From assembly GCA_044344145.1 (NCBI GenBank), contig JBIJDM010000169.1, positions 1 to 6,599 on the forward strand: 6,599 bases of DNA. Direction: 5' to 3'. Of the stretch, positions 1 through 6,004 are shown piece by piece; the stretch's first letter is position 1; every line of letters starts with the position of its first letter. The position numbers were made by a program, and so were the translations under genes. Under the pieces are notes generated by a model that saw only the letters and a list, made by a program, of their open reading frames with translations, had not been told where the DNA came from and made no database searches. The stretch is from JBAXGE01 sp044344145 (GTDB lineage: Bacteria; Planctomycetota; Phycisphaerae; WQYP01).

Positions 1-706
1 CCAAATCCCCTGTGCCCGCTACCGTCAATGGCGTATACCGCCGCAACGTCAATTCCCCCCCACACCAGAGCGCCGACGTCTGGGGTGGCAACTGATAAAT
101 GTTTTCATAAATCGTCCCCGGCGCAGGAATATAGCCCAACTGCAAATACCGCTGCACCCCTGCCCCGGCGGGCCGCGTCTCCGTCAGCCCCAGCGCCACC
201 AGCGCTGGCAGCGTGGACGCACACACCACACCCGCCGCATCCGCCGCATAATACAACGGCTTCTGCCCCGCCTCATCGCGGGCCATGAACCATTGCCCGC
301 CCGCGCGGTCATACAGCGCAAAGGCAAACATGCCCAGCAAATGCTCCGGCAACTGCGTCCCCCACTGCTCCCAGCCGTGGACCAAGACCTCGGTATCGCT
401 GTGATCGCTGGCAAATTTGTGCCCCAGCGCTTCCAACTGGCGGCGCAATTCCGCATGATTGTAAATTTCCCCGTTAAAGACCACCCAGACGGTGCCGGTC
501 TCGTTACCCATGGGCTGTTCGCCCCCGGGCCGGTCCAGAATGGCCAGCCGCCGGTGTTGTAGCCACACGGCGCCTGCAGGTGTGCGCTCCTGCCACTGCC
601 CCGCGCCATCCGGCCCGCGTGGCGTCAGCAAACGCGCCGCCTCTGCCGCCGCGCCCGGCGCGGGCAGATTGCCATCAAGACGAATACCACCCGCAAAGCC
701 GCACAT
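1..706 (-). CDS. asnB: Asparagine synthase (glutamine-hydrolysing), N-terminal part, cut by the left edge
   Basis: The visible 235 residues are a class II glutamine amidotransferase domain followed by the entry to the synthetase domain. It starts MCGF, so Cys2 becomes the N-terminal nucleophile after Met removal; this fixes the ATG. Other family marks are RGPDG (30-34), RLAILD (53-58), FNGEIYNH (77-84), SDTEV (103-107), RD...GQKPLYY (143-153) and the linker YLQLGYIPAPGTIYENI (187-203). Family members transfer ammonia from glutamine to a beta-aspartyl-AMP intermediate to make asparagine. The SGGxDS ATP-binding loop would lie beyond the edge, so the synthetase half is not verified. Two positions are unusual: the common His before RGPD is Pro29, and the usual RDRxGxKP reads RDEAGQKP. 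It could be a specialised amidotransferase, such as the exosortase-associated or sugar-modifying type, rather than the housekeeping enzyme. It lies 33 nt downstream of the HIT gene, probably in one operon. Confidence 0.9.
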   Translation of the reverse strand, partial: MCGFAGGIRLDGNLPAPGAAAEAARLLTPRGPDGAGQWQERTPAGAVWLQHRRLAILDRPGGEQPMGNETGTVWVVFNGEIYNHAELRRQLEALGHKFASDHSDTEVLVHGWEQWGTQLPEHLLGMFAFALYDRAGGQWFMARDEAGQKPLYYAADAAGVVCASTLPALVALGLTETRPAGAGVQRYLQLGYIPAPGTIYENIYQLPPQTSALWCGGELTLRRYTPLTVAGTGDL

Positions 707-723
707 AAGCGCGCCGCAGCGCA

Positions 724-729
724 CCCTCC
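724..729 (-). promoter_or_regulatory. Distant Shine-Dalgarno-like GGAGGG before asnB
   Basis: On the minus strand GGAGGG lies 17 nt upstream of the asnB ATG, further than the usual 5-9 nt. An in-frame GTG overlaps the 3' end of this motif, so it cannot use it well, and it would bury the catalytic Cys behind seven residues. The ATG at 706 is therefore kept. Initiation may be weak or coupled to the HIT gene that ends just upstream. Confidence 0.35.
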
Positions 730-739
730 GTTAAAAGCC

Positions 740-1192
740 TTAGCGCATTTGTTCCGCGATCTGCCGCACCAATTCCGCCGCCCGTTCCGGCGTGACCTTA
801 CCCGCCGGCCACGGCAGATGATAGCCGTCGCCCGCCCGCCGGGGCAGGATGTGATAATGTAAATGCCCCACCGATTGGCTGGCCTCAGCGCCGGCATTGG
901 TCAGCACATGACACGCCTTCACTCCCGCCGCCGCACACACCGCCCGCGCCAGCCGCGGCAGCACCGCCCCCAGTGCGGCCGACACCGCCTCGGGCACATC
1001 CAGAATACTGGCATAGTGCCCCTTGGGGATTAGCAAGGTATGCCCGGCCACAATCGGCCCGATATCCAGAAACGCCAACATCTGCGCGTCTTCGTATACC
1101 TTATAACAGGGAATCTGCCCGGCAATGATCTTGCAGAAAATACACCCCCCGTCGGTGGGGTAAGTGGGCTGGGCGGGTACGCTGGTAGCCAT
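740..1192 (-). CDS. HIT-family (histidine triad) nucleotide-binding hydrolase
   Basis: A 150-residue, apparently cytoplasmic protein of the Hint/HIT branch. These enzymes hydrolyse nucleoside phosphoramidates or related nucleotide conjugates, with the middle triad His forming a nucleotidyl intermediate. Visible marks: CIFCKI at 17-22, the conserved pattern DIGPIVAGHTLLIPKGH (43-59), Asn99, the GHLHYHILPR triad (109-118, with His110, His112 and His114), and a trailing helix. The length is normal for the family apart from a short 15-residue N-terminal extension. The ATG at 1192 is preferred over an in-frame TTG at 1204 because GGGAGG sits 4 nt before the ATG and would be inside the gene if TTG were used. 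The asparagine synthase follows after 33 nt on the same strand. The physiological substrate cannot be deduced. Confidence 0.93.
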   Translation of the reverse strand: MATSVPAQPTYPTDGGCIFCKIIAGQIPCYKVYEDAQMLAFLDIGPIVAGHTLLIPKGHYASILDVPEAVSAALGAVLPRLARAVCAAAGVKACHVLTNAGAEASQSVGHLHYHILPRRAGDGYHLPWPAGKVTPERAAELVRQIAEQMR

Positions 1193-1196
1193 AAAA

Positions 1197-1202
1197 CCTC
1201 CC
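1197..1202 (-). promoter_or_regulatory. Shine-Dalgarno of the HIT gene
   Basis: GGGAGG on the minus strand, 4 nt before the ATG at 1192. It decides the start against the upstream in-frame TTG, which overlaps this site. Confidence 0.7.
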
Positions 1203-1214
1203 AAAGAATATCCC

Positions 1215-1226
1215 TATACATGTATA
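1215..1226. repeat. 12-bp perfect AT-rich palindrome upstream of the HIT gene
   Basis: TATACATGTATA is its own reverse complement and is followed by further TA alternation (to 1230) in an otherwise GC-rich region. It lies 12 nt upstream of the HIT Shine-Dalgarno, where an operator or part of a promoter would be expected. No convincing -35/-10 pair could be fixed around it. The function is inference only. Confidence 0.45.
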
Positions 1227-1327
1227 TATACGCCTCAGGATACCCCCCAGCGAGGCATCTTGCCAGCCCTGCCGAGGTCGAAAAAGGGTAGGGTGGATAA
1301 GATGGTATTAATTCCACCAGAATGGTG

Positions 1328-1356
1328 TTGACTCTGCCTCAGGGATGTATTATCCT
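1328..1356 (+). promoter_or_regulatory. Candidate sigma-70-type promoter for the prepilin gene
   Basis: TTGACT (5 of 6 to consensus) at 1328-1333 and TATCCT (4 of 6) at 1351-1356 are separated by 17 bp. Transcription would begin near 1363 and give a leader of about 350 nt before the ATG at 1712. An alternative TATTAT at 1348-1353 has only a 14-bp spacer. Planctomycete promoters are poorly defined, so this is tentative. Confidence 0.3.
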
Positions 1357-1608
1357 TGAACCTGTGCAAGTGAGGTGTTTTTTATCGGCGGTTTTCAGAT
1401 TTACCCGCTATTATGCCCTTTCTTCTGCCTCCCGATGCACAGTCTGCCCGGCCACTTTGGTGTGCTGGTCATGTGGCAGGCTTGTTGAGCAAGTACATTT
1501 TTGTGTATGAGTCATCCGGTTTCGGCTGTGACGGGTGGTTTTTGAGCCTTGTTGGCTTAAAGCCCGTTTCTGGGCGCGACCTTATTGGGTACCTCATCCC
1601 AGCTACGC

Positions 1609-1646
1609 CCCGTGGTGTGTTGCCACGGGCTTCGCCCTCGGGCGAA
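1609..1646 (+). promoter_or_regulatory. Two adjacent hairpins in the prepilin leader
   Basis: Hairpin one pairs CCCGTGG (1609-1615) with CCACGGG (1623-1629) around a 7-nt loop. Hairpin two is the perfect inverted repeat TTCGCC/GGCGAA (1631-1646) with loop CTCG. The segment GGGC (1627-1630) can also pair with GCCC (1634-1637), which would disrupt both, so alternative folds are possible. No T-run follows, so this is not a simple terminator. It ends 65 nt before the start codon. Confidence 0.35.
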
Positions 1647-1698
1647 TCCGCTGTAGCGTCCGATGGCCCCCGGATGAAGATGTACGTTTCCCTTGAAT

Positions 1699-1705
1699 GG
1701 GAGGA
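1699..1705 (+). promoter_or_regulatory. Shine-Dalgarno of the prepilin gene
   Basis: GGGAGGA lies 6 nt before the ATG at 1712 and 9 nt before the ATG at 1715. It rules out the in-frame ATG at 1697, which overlaps it, and the one at 1706, which abuts it. Confidence 0.65.
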
Positions 1706-1711
1706 ATGGTC

Positions 1712-2809
1712 ATGATGAAAAATACTCGTGGTTTTACCCTCATCGAATTGCTGGTGGTCGTCGCGATCATCGGCGTGCTGATCGGGATCCTCGTCCCCAC
1801 CATCGGCGCCGCCCGTGAACAGGCCAACCGTCAGGCGTGTGCGGCCAATCTGGCTGGTATCGCCAAGTCCATGTGCATTTATGCCAATGAAAACGCCGAT
1901 GCCTTCCCCACCGTGGTCTCCTCGACGCTGGCCAGCATCGGTACGGCTCCCACCGGGGGCGTCGATACCGGTAGTGCGGATGCCTCCACGGCTGGCTCCA
2001 CCCTCTTTGCTACCTCTACCCCACGCACGGCAACCCAATGCCTCTGGCTGCTAGTCATCCTTGGCCAGGGCCAACCCCAGCAGTTCGTCTGCCGGTCCGA
2101 CTCGGCCAGCGCGTCCTTGAAGACCACCAGCACCAGCAGCCAGAACTGGGCCGGCGACTTCGCCGGTTCGACCAACCTGAGCTACTCCATGGCTTCGCCG
2201 TGGTCTGATGGCACCACCTCCGGCAGCCCGGGCTCCATGCCCCGCGCCCCCTGGTGGAAGAACAACGCCGACAGCGGCCAGCCCATTCTGGCTGACGGCA
2301 TCAAGAAAGATGCCGACTTTGAAAAAGCCGCCGACGTGGCCCCCTCGCACCGCGGTGCGGGCAGCAACGTGAGCTTTGGCGATGGCCATGCCGAATGGAC
2401 CCCGATCACCAAGATCGCGGCTACCTCTAAATATCAGTTGAATGTCCCCGCTGGCGCCACGGCCCCGGATAGCAGCGGTATCTTCGCCACCACTGCTACC
2501 GTCGCCGGTCCCTACGCCGCTCCGGCCGCCATCTCGACCACCAAGGTCAATGGCGTCTACGACATGATCTTCACCCCCGCCCTGACCGGCCGTGAATTCG
2601 ACCTGTCCAGACGGTATGATCCGACTCTCCGCGGCCCACGGCTAAACCCGTGGGCCGCTTTCTTTTGGGGCTTATCCCCCACCGCGCGATTGGCTGAAGC
2701 TATTCCAGCACGAACTCCCGATCCCCCGGCAAGCCCAATACCCATTGCTTCACGCTATCCACCACCGGCCCTTCCGGCGCTGGCCCCAGACTTCGGGTCG
2801 TCACTGTGA
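1712..2809 (+). CDS. Prepilin-like secreted protein with H-X(n)-DG motif; 3' end uncertain
   Basis: The N-terminus MMKNTRG|FTLIELLVVVAI is a type IV prepilin/type II pseudopilin signal: basic leader, cleavage after Gly7, Glu at mature position 5, then a hydrophobic helix to about residue 29. The stretch after it (AREQA...CAANLAGIAKSM) and SHRGAGSNVSFGDGHAEW (212-229, His213 and Asp224-Gly225) are typical of the large planctomycete surface-protein family (DUF1559-like). These are inferred to be exported by a pilus-type machinery and are highly paralogous. The centre is rich in Ser, Thr, Gly and Ala. The open frame gives 365 residues, but residues from about 307 on are encoded by a strong terminator hairpin and then by the antisense of the neighbouring gene. 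The real protein probably ends at about 290-294. A one-base indel in the C-run at 2574-2578 would give a stop at 2583 or 2593. Confidence 0.85.
   Translation: MMKNTRGFTLIELLVVVAIIGVLIGILVPTIGAAREQANRQACAANLAGIAKSMCIYANENADAFPTVVSSTLASIGTAPTGGVDTGSADASTAGSTLFATSTPRTATQCLWLLVILGQGQPQQFVCRSDSASASLKTTSTSSQNWAGDFAGSTNLSYSMASPWSDGTTSGSPGSMPRAPWWKNNADSGQPILADGIKKDADFEKAADVAPSHRGAGSNVSFGDGHAEWTPITKIAATSKYQLNVPAGATAPDSSGIFATTATVAGPYAAPAAISTTKVNGVYDMIFTPALTGREFDLSRRYDPTLRGPRLNPWAAFFWGLSPTARLAEAIPARTPDPPASPIPIASRYPPPALPALAPDFGSSL
2631..2666 (+). terminator. Intrinsic terminator of the prepilin gene
   Basis: An 11-bp perfect stem, GCGGCCCACGG (2631-2641) with CCGTGGGCCGC (2648-2658), encloses a 6-nt loop and is followed by TTTCTTTT (2659-2666). 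The T-tract is only on the plus-strand side, so it serves the prepilin transcript. It stands between two convergent genes but lies inside the nominal prepilin reading frame. Confidence 0.88.
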
Positions 2810-3563
2810 TCCGCCCCGCAACCACCTCCAACAACAAATATTGATGCGGTGTTTCACTCAGCGCCGAAACACTCAAATGCACCCGCCCCGCCACCCGGCT
2901 GGCGCAGAACATATGATTGTGCCCGCTTAACACCAGCCGCACCTGCGGATGCCGGTCCAGTACCGTGGCCAGTTGCGTCCCATACGCTGGCGGCGCCGGC
3001 TCCAGCGTCTTCGCATGCCCGCTCTGCGTGGGCGGCACCCCATGCAGCGGCGCATGCACACACACCACCGCCGGCGCGGCGCTCAGTTGCAGCACCGTAT
3101 CCAGCCAGGCCAATTGTTCGTCCGTCAGACTCGCCACCGGCGCGGTGCCGGACTGCCAATACGCGCGCGGCGTACCCAGCGCATCCAGCCAGTGATTATT
3201 CAGCACAATCAGGTGGACCCCCTGCACCTCGCGGCTGACATCCCCCAACGTCACGCGCGGCCAGCGCTGACTCAAATCGCGCCACAAGTCCAGGGCCGCG
3301 GGCCGGTTCAAATCATGATTGCCCAGCGCTGCCAAAATCGGACACGCCACCTCGCCCCACGCATCCAGCGCCTCGCGGATCTGCCCCGCCGTGGCCTCCT
3401 CCACCAGATCGCCGCCGATTAACAACAGATCCCACGCCTCCGCGCGCTGCCGCTGGGCCATCTGCCGGGCCAGCCACCGCTCCCCGCCCACATAACGCGG
3501 CTGCATGTGATACCCCGCGAGAGTACCCAACACATGCAGATCAGTAATGAATGCAATACGCAT
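2700..3563 (-). CDS. Calcineurin-like metallophosphoesterase
   Basis: A 287-residue protein with all the metal-binding blocks of the calcineurin-like phosphoesterase superfamily in order: TDLH (7-10; Asp8, His10), GGDLVEE (50-56; Asp52), GNHDLN (81-86; Asn82, His83), VCVHAPLH (167-174; His170) and SGHNH (213-217; His215, His217). Family members use a two-metal centre to hydrolyse phosphomonoesters or phosphodiesters. The layout resembles the CpdA/Icc-type cyclic-nucleotide phosphodiesterase group, but the substrate cannot be assigned. There is no signal peptide or membrane segment, so it is probably cytoplasmic. The ATG at 3563 starts directly at the MRIAFITDLH strand, as usual for the fold. 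AAGG lies only 3 nt upstream, and a TATAAT box 8 nt before the ATG suggests leaderless translation. It is convergent with the prepilin gene and has its own promoter rather than depending on the array upstream. Confidence 0.92.
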   Translation of the reverse strand: MRIAFITDLHVLGTLAGYHMQPRYVGGERWLARQMAQRQRAEAWDLLLIGGDLVEEATAGQIREALDAWGEVACPILAALGNHDLNRPAALDLWRDLSQRWPRVTLGDVSREVQGVHLIVLNNHWLDALGTPRAYWQSGTAPVASLTDEQLAWLDTVLQLSAAPAVVCVHAPLHGVPPTQSGHAKTLEPAPPAYGTQLATVLDRHPQVRLVLSGHNHMFCASRVAGRVHLSVSALSETPHQYLLLEVVAGRITVTTRSLGPAPEGPVVDSVKQWVLGLPGDREFVLE

Positions 3564-3571
3564 ATACCTTG

Positions 3572-3598
3572 ATTATAGTGGCTCCCCACCGCGATCAA
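3572..3598 (-). promoter_or_regulatory. Promoter of the metallophosphoesterase gene, predicted leaderless
   Basis: On the minus strand a perfect -10 box TATAAT occupies 3577-3572. TTGATC (3598-3593) lies 15 bp upstream as a possible -35, and TTTTGA (3600-3595) would give 17 bp spacing with a poorer match. With a start about 7 nt after the -10, the RNA would begin at about 3565, only 1-2 nt before the ATG. Confidence 0.5.
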
Positions 3599-3628
3599 AA
3601 TGGAAAATCCCCCCGGACAGAGTCTGCA

Positions 3629-3660
3629 GCGGGGCATGCCCGCCCCATGACGCGCCCCGC
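3629..3660 (-). terminator. GC-rich inverted repeat, weak terminator candidate after the array
   Basis: GCGGGGC (3629-3635) pairs with GCCCCGC (3654-3660). An alternative shorter stem, GGGGC/GCCCC with a 6-nt loop, overlaps the GGGCATGCCC palindrome. It begins immediately after the stop codon of the PrcB-like gene. No adjacent T-tract follows on the minus strand (only a distant ATTTT), so intrinsic termination is doubtful. Confidence 0.3.
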
Positions 3661-4542
3661 TTAGTCGGGTCGGCGGGCAGGCTGGGTGACGATCTTGACC
3701 TCACCAGCGCATCTGGCCACCACGACGGCGCTGTATGTGCCGATACCTTGCATATTATTAAGCTTCAAAACCTCCTCGAGATCCCGCTCCACCACGGTCA
3801 CCTCCAGTGCATCACCCGCAGCCCGTACCGAGGTAATTTCCGGGGGCAGGTACATCGATTGGGCACAGATCACGGCAATCAGCATCTGTTTTTGGAAATC
3901 AATTTCCGGCTTCTTGAGCAAGGGATCAGCGCTGGGTGGACTTGGATTGGTCTTGGAAATCTCCCGCTCGGGAATTCGCGCGATGAACGCGTCATAGTCC
4001 CTGGCGTTACGGACGATGACCGGTGCATCGAGGACCATCTCTTGTTTCGAGGCATTGTCCAGCGCCATCGTCTCGATGCGCCCCGTATATCGGGCGAAGA
4101 CCGCGACCCCGGCAGCTTGCGTCGTAGCGCCCCGCGTCGCCGGCTGCGTGCCCGGCTGCTCCACCGGCACAAACTCCCACGAAATCACTTCGCCATCCAC
4201 GGCGGGGAGGGTCCGATGACCTCCGTCGGGCAGAATGAATGTTGGTGCGGGAATCCCCGGTTTGTACTTGACGATCAGAGCCTCAGCGCCATCCCGGTAC
4301 GCCACTTCCTTGGAGGTATTCATCGCATGCAGGTCGTAGATGGATTTCACCCCCGTGGCTGCAGCGATCAGCCGTTCGGCCTCCAGCCGCTTCATCCCCG
4401 CCACCAGTTCAATTGCCCGCAGCCGTGAAGCCGCAAGTTGTGTAGCAGGTTGTGTAGCAGGCCGCGTGGCCAAATCCACATTCTGCCCCAGCGCCACCCC
4501 AGCCAGCACCATCAGCACAACAATAATTTGCATCCATCGCAT
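3661..4542 (-). CDS. Exported protein with TQPAT linkers and a PrcB-like C-terminal half
   Basis: A 293-residue secreted protein. Residues 1-19 (MRWMQIIVVLMVLAGVALG) are a Sec signal peptide with an ALG|QN cleavage site and no lipobox Cys. An A/T/P/Q-rich linker follows (25-38). Residues 39-128 form an unrecognised domain; its GMKRLEAERLI stretch (49-59) faintly recalls BamE/SmpA-like motifs. A second linker (TQPATRGATTQ, 132-142) precedes a C-terminal part (about 170-290) with VIVRNARDYDAF, PEIDFQKQMLIAVI and an alternating strand pattern. This resembles PrcB-family C-terminal domains, but the assignment is from pattern memory and needs a profile search. The ATG at 4542 is chosen over the in-frame TTG at 4548 because AGGA lies 7 nt before the ATG. 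It follows the DUF4139-like gene by 34 nt, in one probable operon. Its first 24 codons are nearly the same as those of that unrelated neighbour. Confidence 0.8.
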   Translation of the reverse strand: MRWMQIIVVLMVLAGVALGQNVDLATRPATQPATQLAASRLRAIELVAGMKRLEAERLIAAATGVKSIYDLHAMNTSKEVAYRDGAEALIVKYKPGIPAPTFILPDGGHRTLPAVDGEVISWEFVPVEQPGTQPATRGATTQAAGVAVFARYTGRIETMALDNASKQEMVLDAPVIVRNARDYDAFIARIPEREISKTNPSPPSADPLLKKPEIDFQKQMLIAVICAQSMYLPPEITSVRAAGDALEVTVVERDLEEVLKLNNMQGIGTYSAVVVARCAGEVKIVTQPARRPD

Positions 4543-4552
4543 AGCCAATTCC
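4472..4552 (-). repeat. Signal-peptide cassette, copy 1
   Basis: This segment (Shine-Dalgarno region, start codon and first 24 codons) aligns without gaps to 5934-6014, with about 74 of 81 positions identical by hand count. The similarity stops abruptly at codon 24-25; the mature proteins beyond are unrelated. See copy 2. Confidence 0.8.
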
Positions 4553-4553
4553 T
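4550..4553 (-). promoter_or_regulatory. Shine-Dalgarno at the end of the heptamer array
   Basis: AGGA lies 7 nt before the ATG at 4542. It arises where the repeat changes from TTAAGAG to TTAGGA. The identical arrangement precedes the ATG at 6004 (AGGA at 6012-6015). Confidence 0.55.
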
Positions 4554-4580
4554 AACTCTTAACTCTTAACTCTTAACTAT
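4553..4580 (-). repeat. Heptamer tandem repeat (TTAAGAG/TAACTCT), 3 copies plus one variant
   Basis: Plus-strand units are TAACTCT at 4553-4559, 4560-4566 and 4567-4573, then TAACTAT at 4574-4580. The variant unit contains the TAG stop of the DUF4139-like gene; the other end borders the Shine-Dalgarno of the next gene. The array therefore forms almost the whole 34-nt intergenic spacer. Each TTAA carries a stop on both strands, and the 7-nt period puts one in every frame. Confidence 0.9.
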
Positions 4581-6004
4581 TCCTTCCCCAGCTCCACCCG
4601 ATTCTGCTTGCTCAATGTCCCCTGCCGTGTCAGCACTTCAAACGTGAAGTCCTGCTTCGCACTCGCGGCCACATCCACCGTAAATTCCGGCGTCTGAAAA
4701 TCAAACAACTTCAGCCCCGGCAGCGTGCCCTTGAATGCCACATCGCCGCCATAAGTCCGGCGCACTTCCACATTGATCGCCTTGGGGGTGTAGTTACGAA
4801 TCCGCTGGGCAAAGACGGTGTGGTCAATCCACCCCACCACCGACGAGTTCACTTCAATCGCGCCCGCGCCATCATCCACGCGGCGCAGGATGTTGGCGTT
4901 GTTGAACTGCATCCAAATGTTGTCGCGATAGCTCTTCTGCTTGATGAGCTCAAACACTACTTCGGGATCATTACCCAGATTCAGCTCAATCTTGTCGCCC
5001 ACGGGAATATATTTCAGACTCTGCTGCGTCAGGTATGACAGCCCGCCCCGGCCATTCTGCCGGAACACCCGATACACCCCGTCCGGCAGCGGGCTGGTCC
5101 CCAACTTCGACGGCACATCATTGGTCAGCAGATACATCCGCACCAACAGGTCGCCATATTCGTTGGGCCGATAGCGATATTGAATCGTAACGGGCACACT
5201 GGCGGCCTCCGATGCCCGCATCTGTTTGCTCCAGCCGTTCTTGATCGTCTCGGTGCCCTCGATGGTGAAAATGAAATACTCCGACAAACCCTCCTTCACC
5301 ACGGCCTTCTCCCGCCCGCCCTCTTTTCCGGCCATACCCCAATCCTCGCCTGGCTTGCCGTTACCATCCATCGGCATAGGCAAATCCATCACTTCTTTCA
5401 TGGCTTCTTGTTTGTATTTTGACAATTCATCGCGCCGCAAACGACCCACCTTATCATGCGCAATCTGCGCCAACCGTGCGATCTTCTCCACCAGATTCAC
5501 CTTCCCCACCACCAGCCGCACCTGCGCATCTTCATACTCCTCGCCGCTGTTGTTATACACGCGGATAAACCCGTCCAGCCCCGCCGTCTTTTCTTCGCTA
5601 TCTGTAATCAGCGTATAATCCGCGCTCCAGGTAATGCCGCTGGTAAAGTACGAAATCTGAATCGTCGCTTCGCCATCGAAATCACTTTTCACATTCCAAT
5701 ACAGCATCTGCGGCTTGTCATGCGGAAACGTGGTATCCAACACCGCCAACTGCTCGGCTTTTTTCAGGAATTTAAGCTCCACACTACTGGGATCAATCAG
5801 CGTATTGGCCCACGAGAACTGCAGCGGATTATTCCCCTTCTTGAACGTCACCACCCGTGTCTCGCGCACCAGCGTCAAATCTTCCGAATTGTAAATCGTC
5901 AGCTGCACCGTGCTCCGCTCCGGCACCGTGGATAAATCCACATTCCGCCCCAGCGCCACCCCCGCCAGCACCATCAGCACAACTAAATATTGCATCCAAC
6001 GCAT
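4577..6004 (-). CDS. Exported DUF4139-like protein of unknown function
   Basis: A 475-residue secreted protein. Residues 1-19 are a signal peptide (MRWMQYLVVLMVLAGVALG, cleavage ALG|RN, no lipobox). The mature part opens with STVQLTIYNSEDLTLVRETR (31-50) and LQFSWANTLIDPSSVEL (61-77). Then come SGITWSADYTLI (122-133), RVYNNSGEEYEDAQVRLVVG (148-167) and a charged, Gly-rich insert of about residues 180-235 without predicted globular character. A beta-rich C-terminal half runs to ELGKE. The phrases around 61-77 and 122-167 are what I recognise of the DUF4139/mucoidy-inhibitor-A-like family; no catalytic site is apparent. The ATG at 6004 is preferred over the in-frame TTG at 6010 because of the AGGA 7 nt upstream. 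The gene follows a paralogue by 41 nt and precedes the PrcB-like gene by 34 nt, probably one operon. Residues about 293-334 are encoded by DNA identical to the paralogue. Confidence 0.85.
   Translation of the reverse strand: MRWMQYLVVLMVLAGVALGRNVDLSTVPERSTVQLTIYNSEDLTLVRETRVVTFKKGNNPLQFSWANTLIDPSSVELKFLKKAEQLAVLDTTFPHDKPQMLYWNVKSDFDGEATIQISYFTSGITWSADYTLITDSEEKTAGLDGFIRVYNNSGEEYEDAQVRLVVGKVNLVEKIARLAQIAHDKVGRLRRDELSKYKQEAMKEVMDLPMPMDGNGKPGEDWGMAGKEGGREKAVVKEGLSEYFIFTIEGTETIKNGWSKQMRASEAASVPVTIQYRYRPNEYGDLLVRMYLLTNDVPSKLGTSPLPDGVYRVFRQNGRGGLSYLTQQSLKYIPVGDKIELNLGNDPEVVFELIKQKSYRDNIWMQFNNANILRRVDDGAGAIEVNSSVVGWIDHTVFAQRIRNYTPKAINVEVRRTYGGDVAFKGTLPGLKLFDFQTPEFTVDVAASAKQDFTFEVLTRQGTLSKQNRVELGKE
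5004..5130 (-). repeat. 127-bp block identical to 6473-6599
   Basis: Part of the 554-bp ungapped direct repeat 4577-5130 / 6046-6599 (offset 1469). From 5004 to 5130 there is no mismatch to the second copy, whereas 4577-5003 shows about 82 mismatches in 427 bp. The identical block continues past the right edge to an unknown extent. Confidence 0.9.

Larger units (their letters stand above)
1193..1711. other. Divergent intergenic region between the HIT gene and the prepilin gene
   Basis: About 500 bp separate the minus-strand HIT gene from the plus-strand prepilin gene. No convincing coding sequence was found: the open frames at 1322-1510 and 1413-1715 lack a Shine-Dalgarno, recognisable domains or protein-like composition. 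The region holds the HIT 5' region with its palindrome, a candidate plus-strand promoter near 1328-1356 and a long leader with several inverted repeats, the best at 1609-1629 and 1631-1646. It is less GC-rich between about 1320 and 1430 than the flanking genes. Confidence 0.6.

Noticed and set aside
184..609. Minus-strand open frame inside asnB
   Set aside because: The asparagine synthase frame in the same place carries all family motifs; this one is an out-of-frame shadow.
1193..1320. Promoter for the HIT gene (TGGCAA-17-TATCCT or TATAGG on the minus strand)
   Set aside because: Only 3 of 6 matches in the -35 box and several competing TA-rich hexamers; not strong enough to list.
1413..1715. 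100-codon plus-strand open frame ending at the prepilin start
   Set aside because: It has no Shine-Dalgarno, no recognisable domain and a composition unlike a protein. It spans the hairpins of the leader and overlaps the Shine-Dalgarno of the real gene.
1469..2038. 189-codon minus-strand open frame opposite the prepilin gene
   Set aside because: It is antisense to a clear prepilin N-terminus; low-complexity composition and no start signal mark it as a shadow of GC-rich codon use.
3661..4542. Lipoprotein signal in the PrcB-like and DUF4139-like proteins
   Set aside because: The residue after the hydrophobic core is Gln or Arg, with no Cys; the signals fit signal peptidase I.
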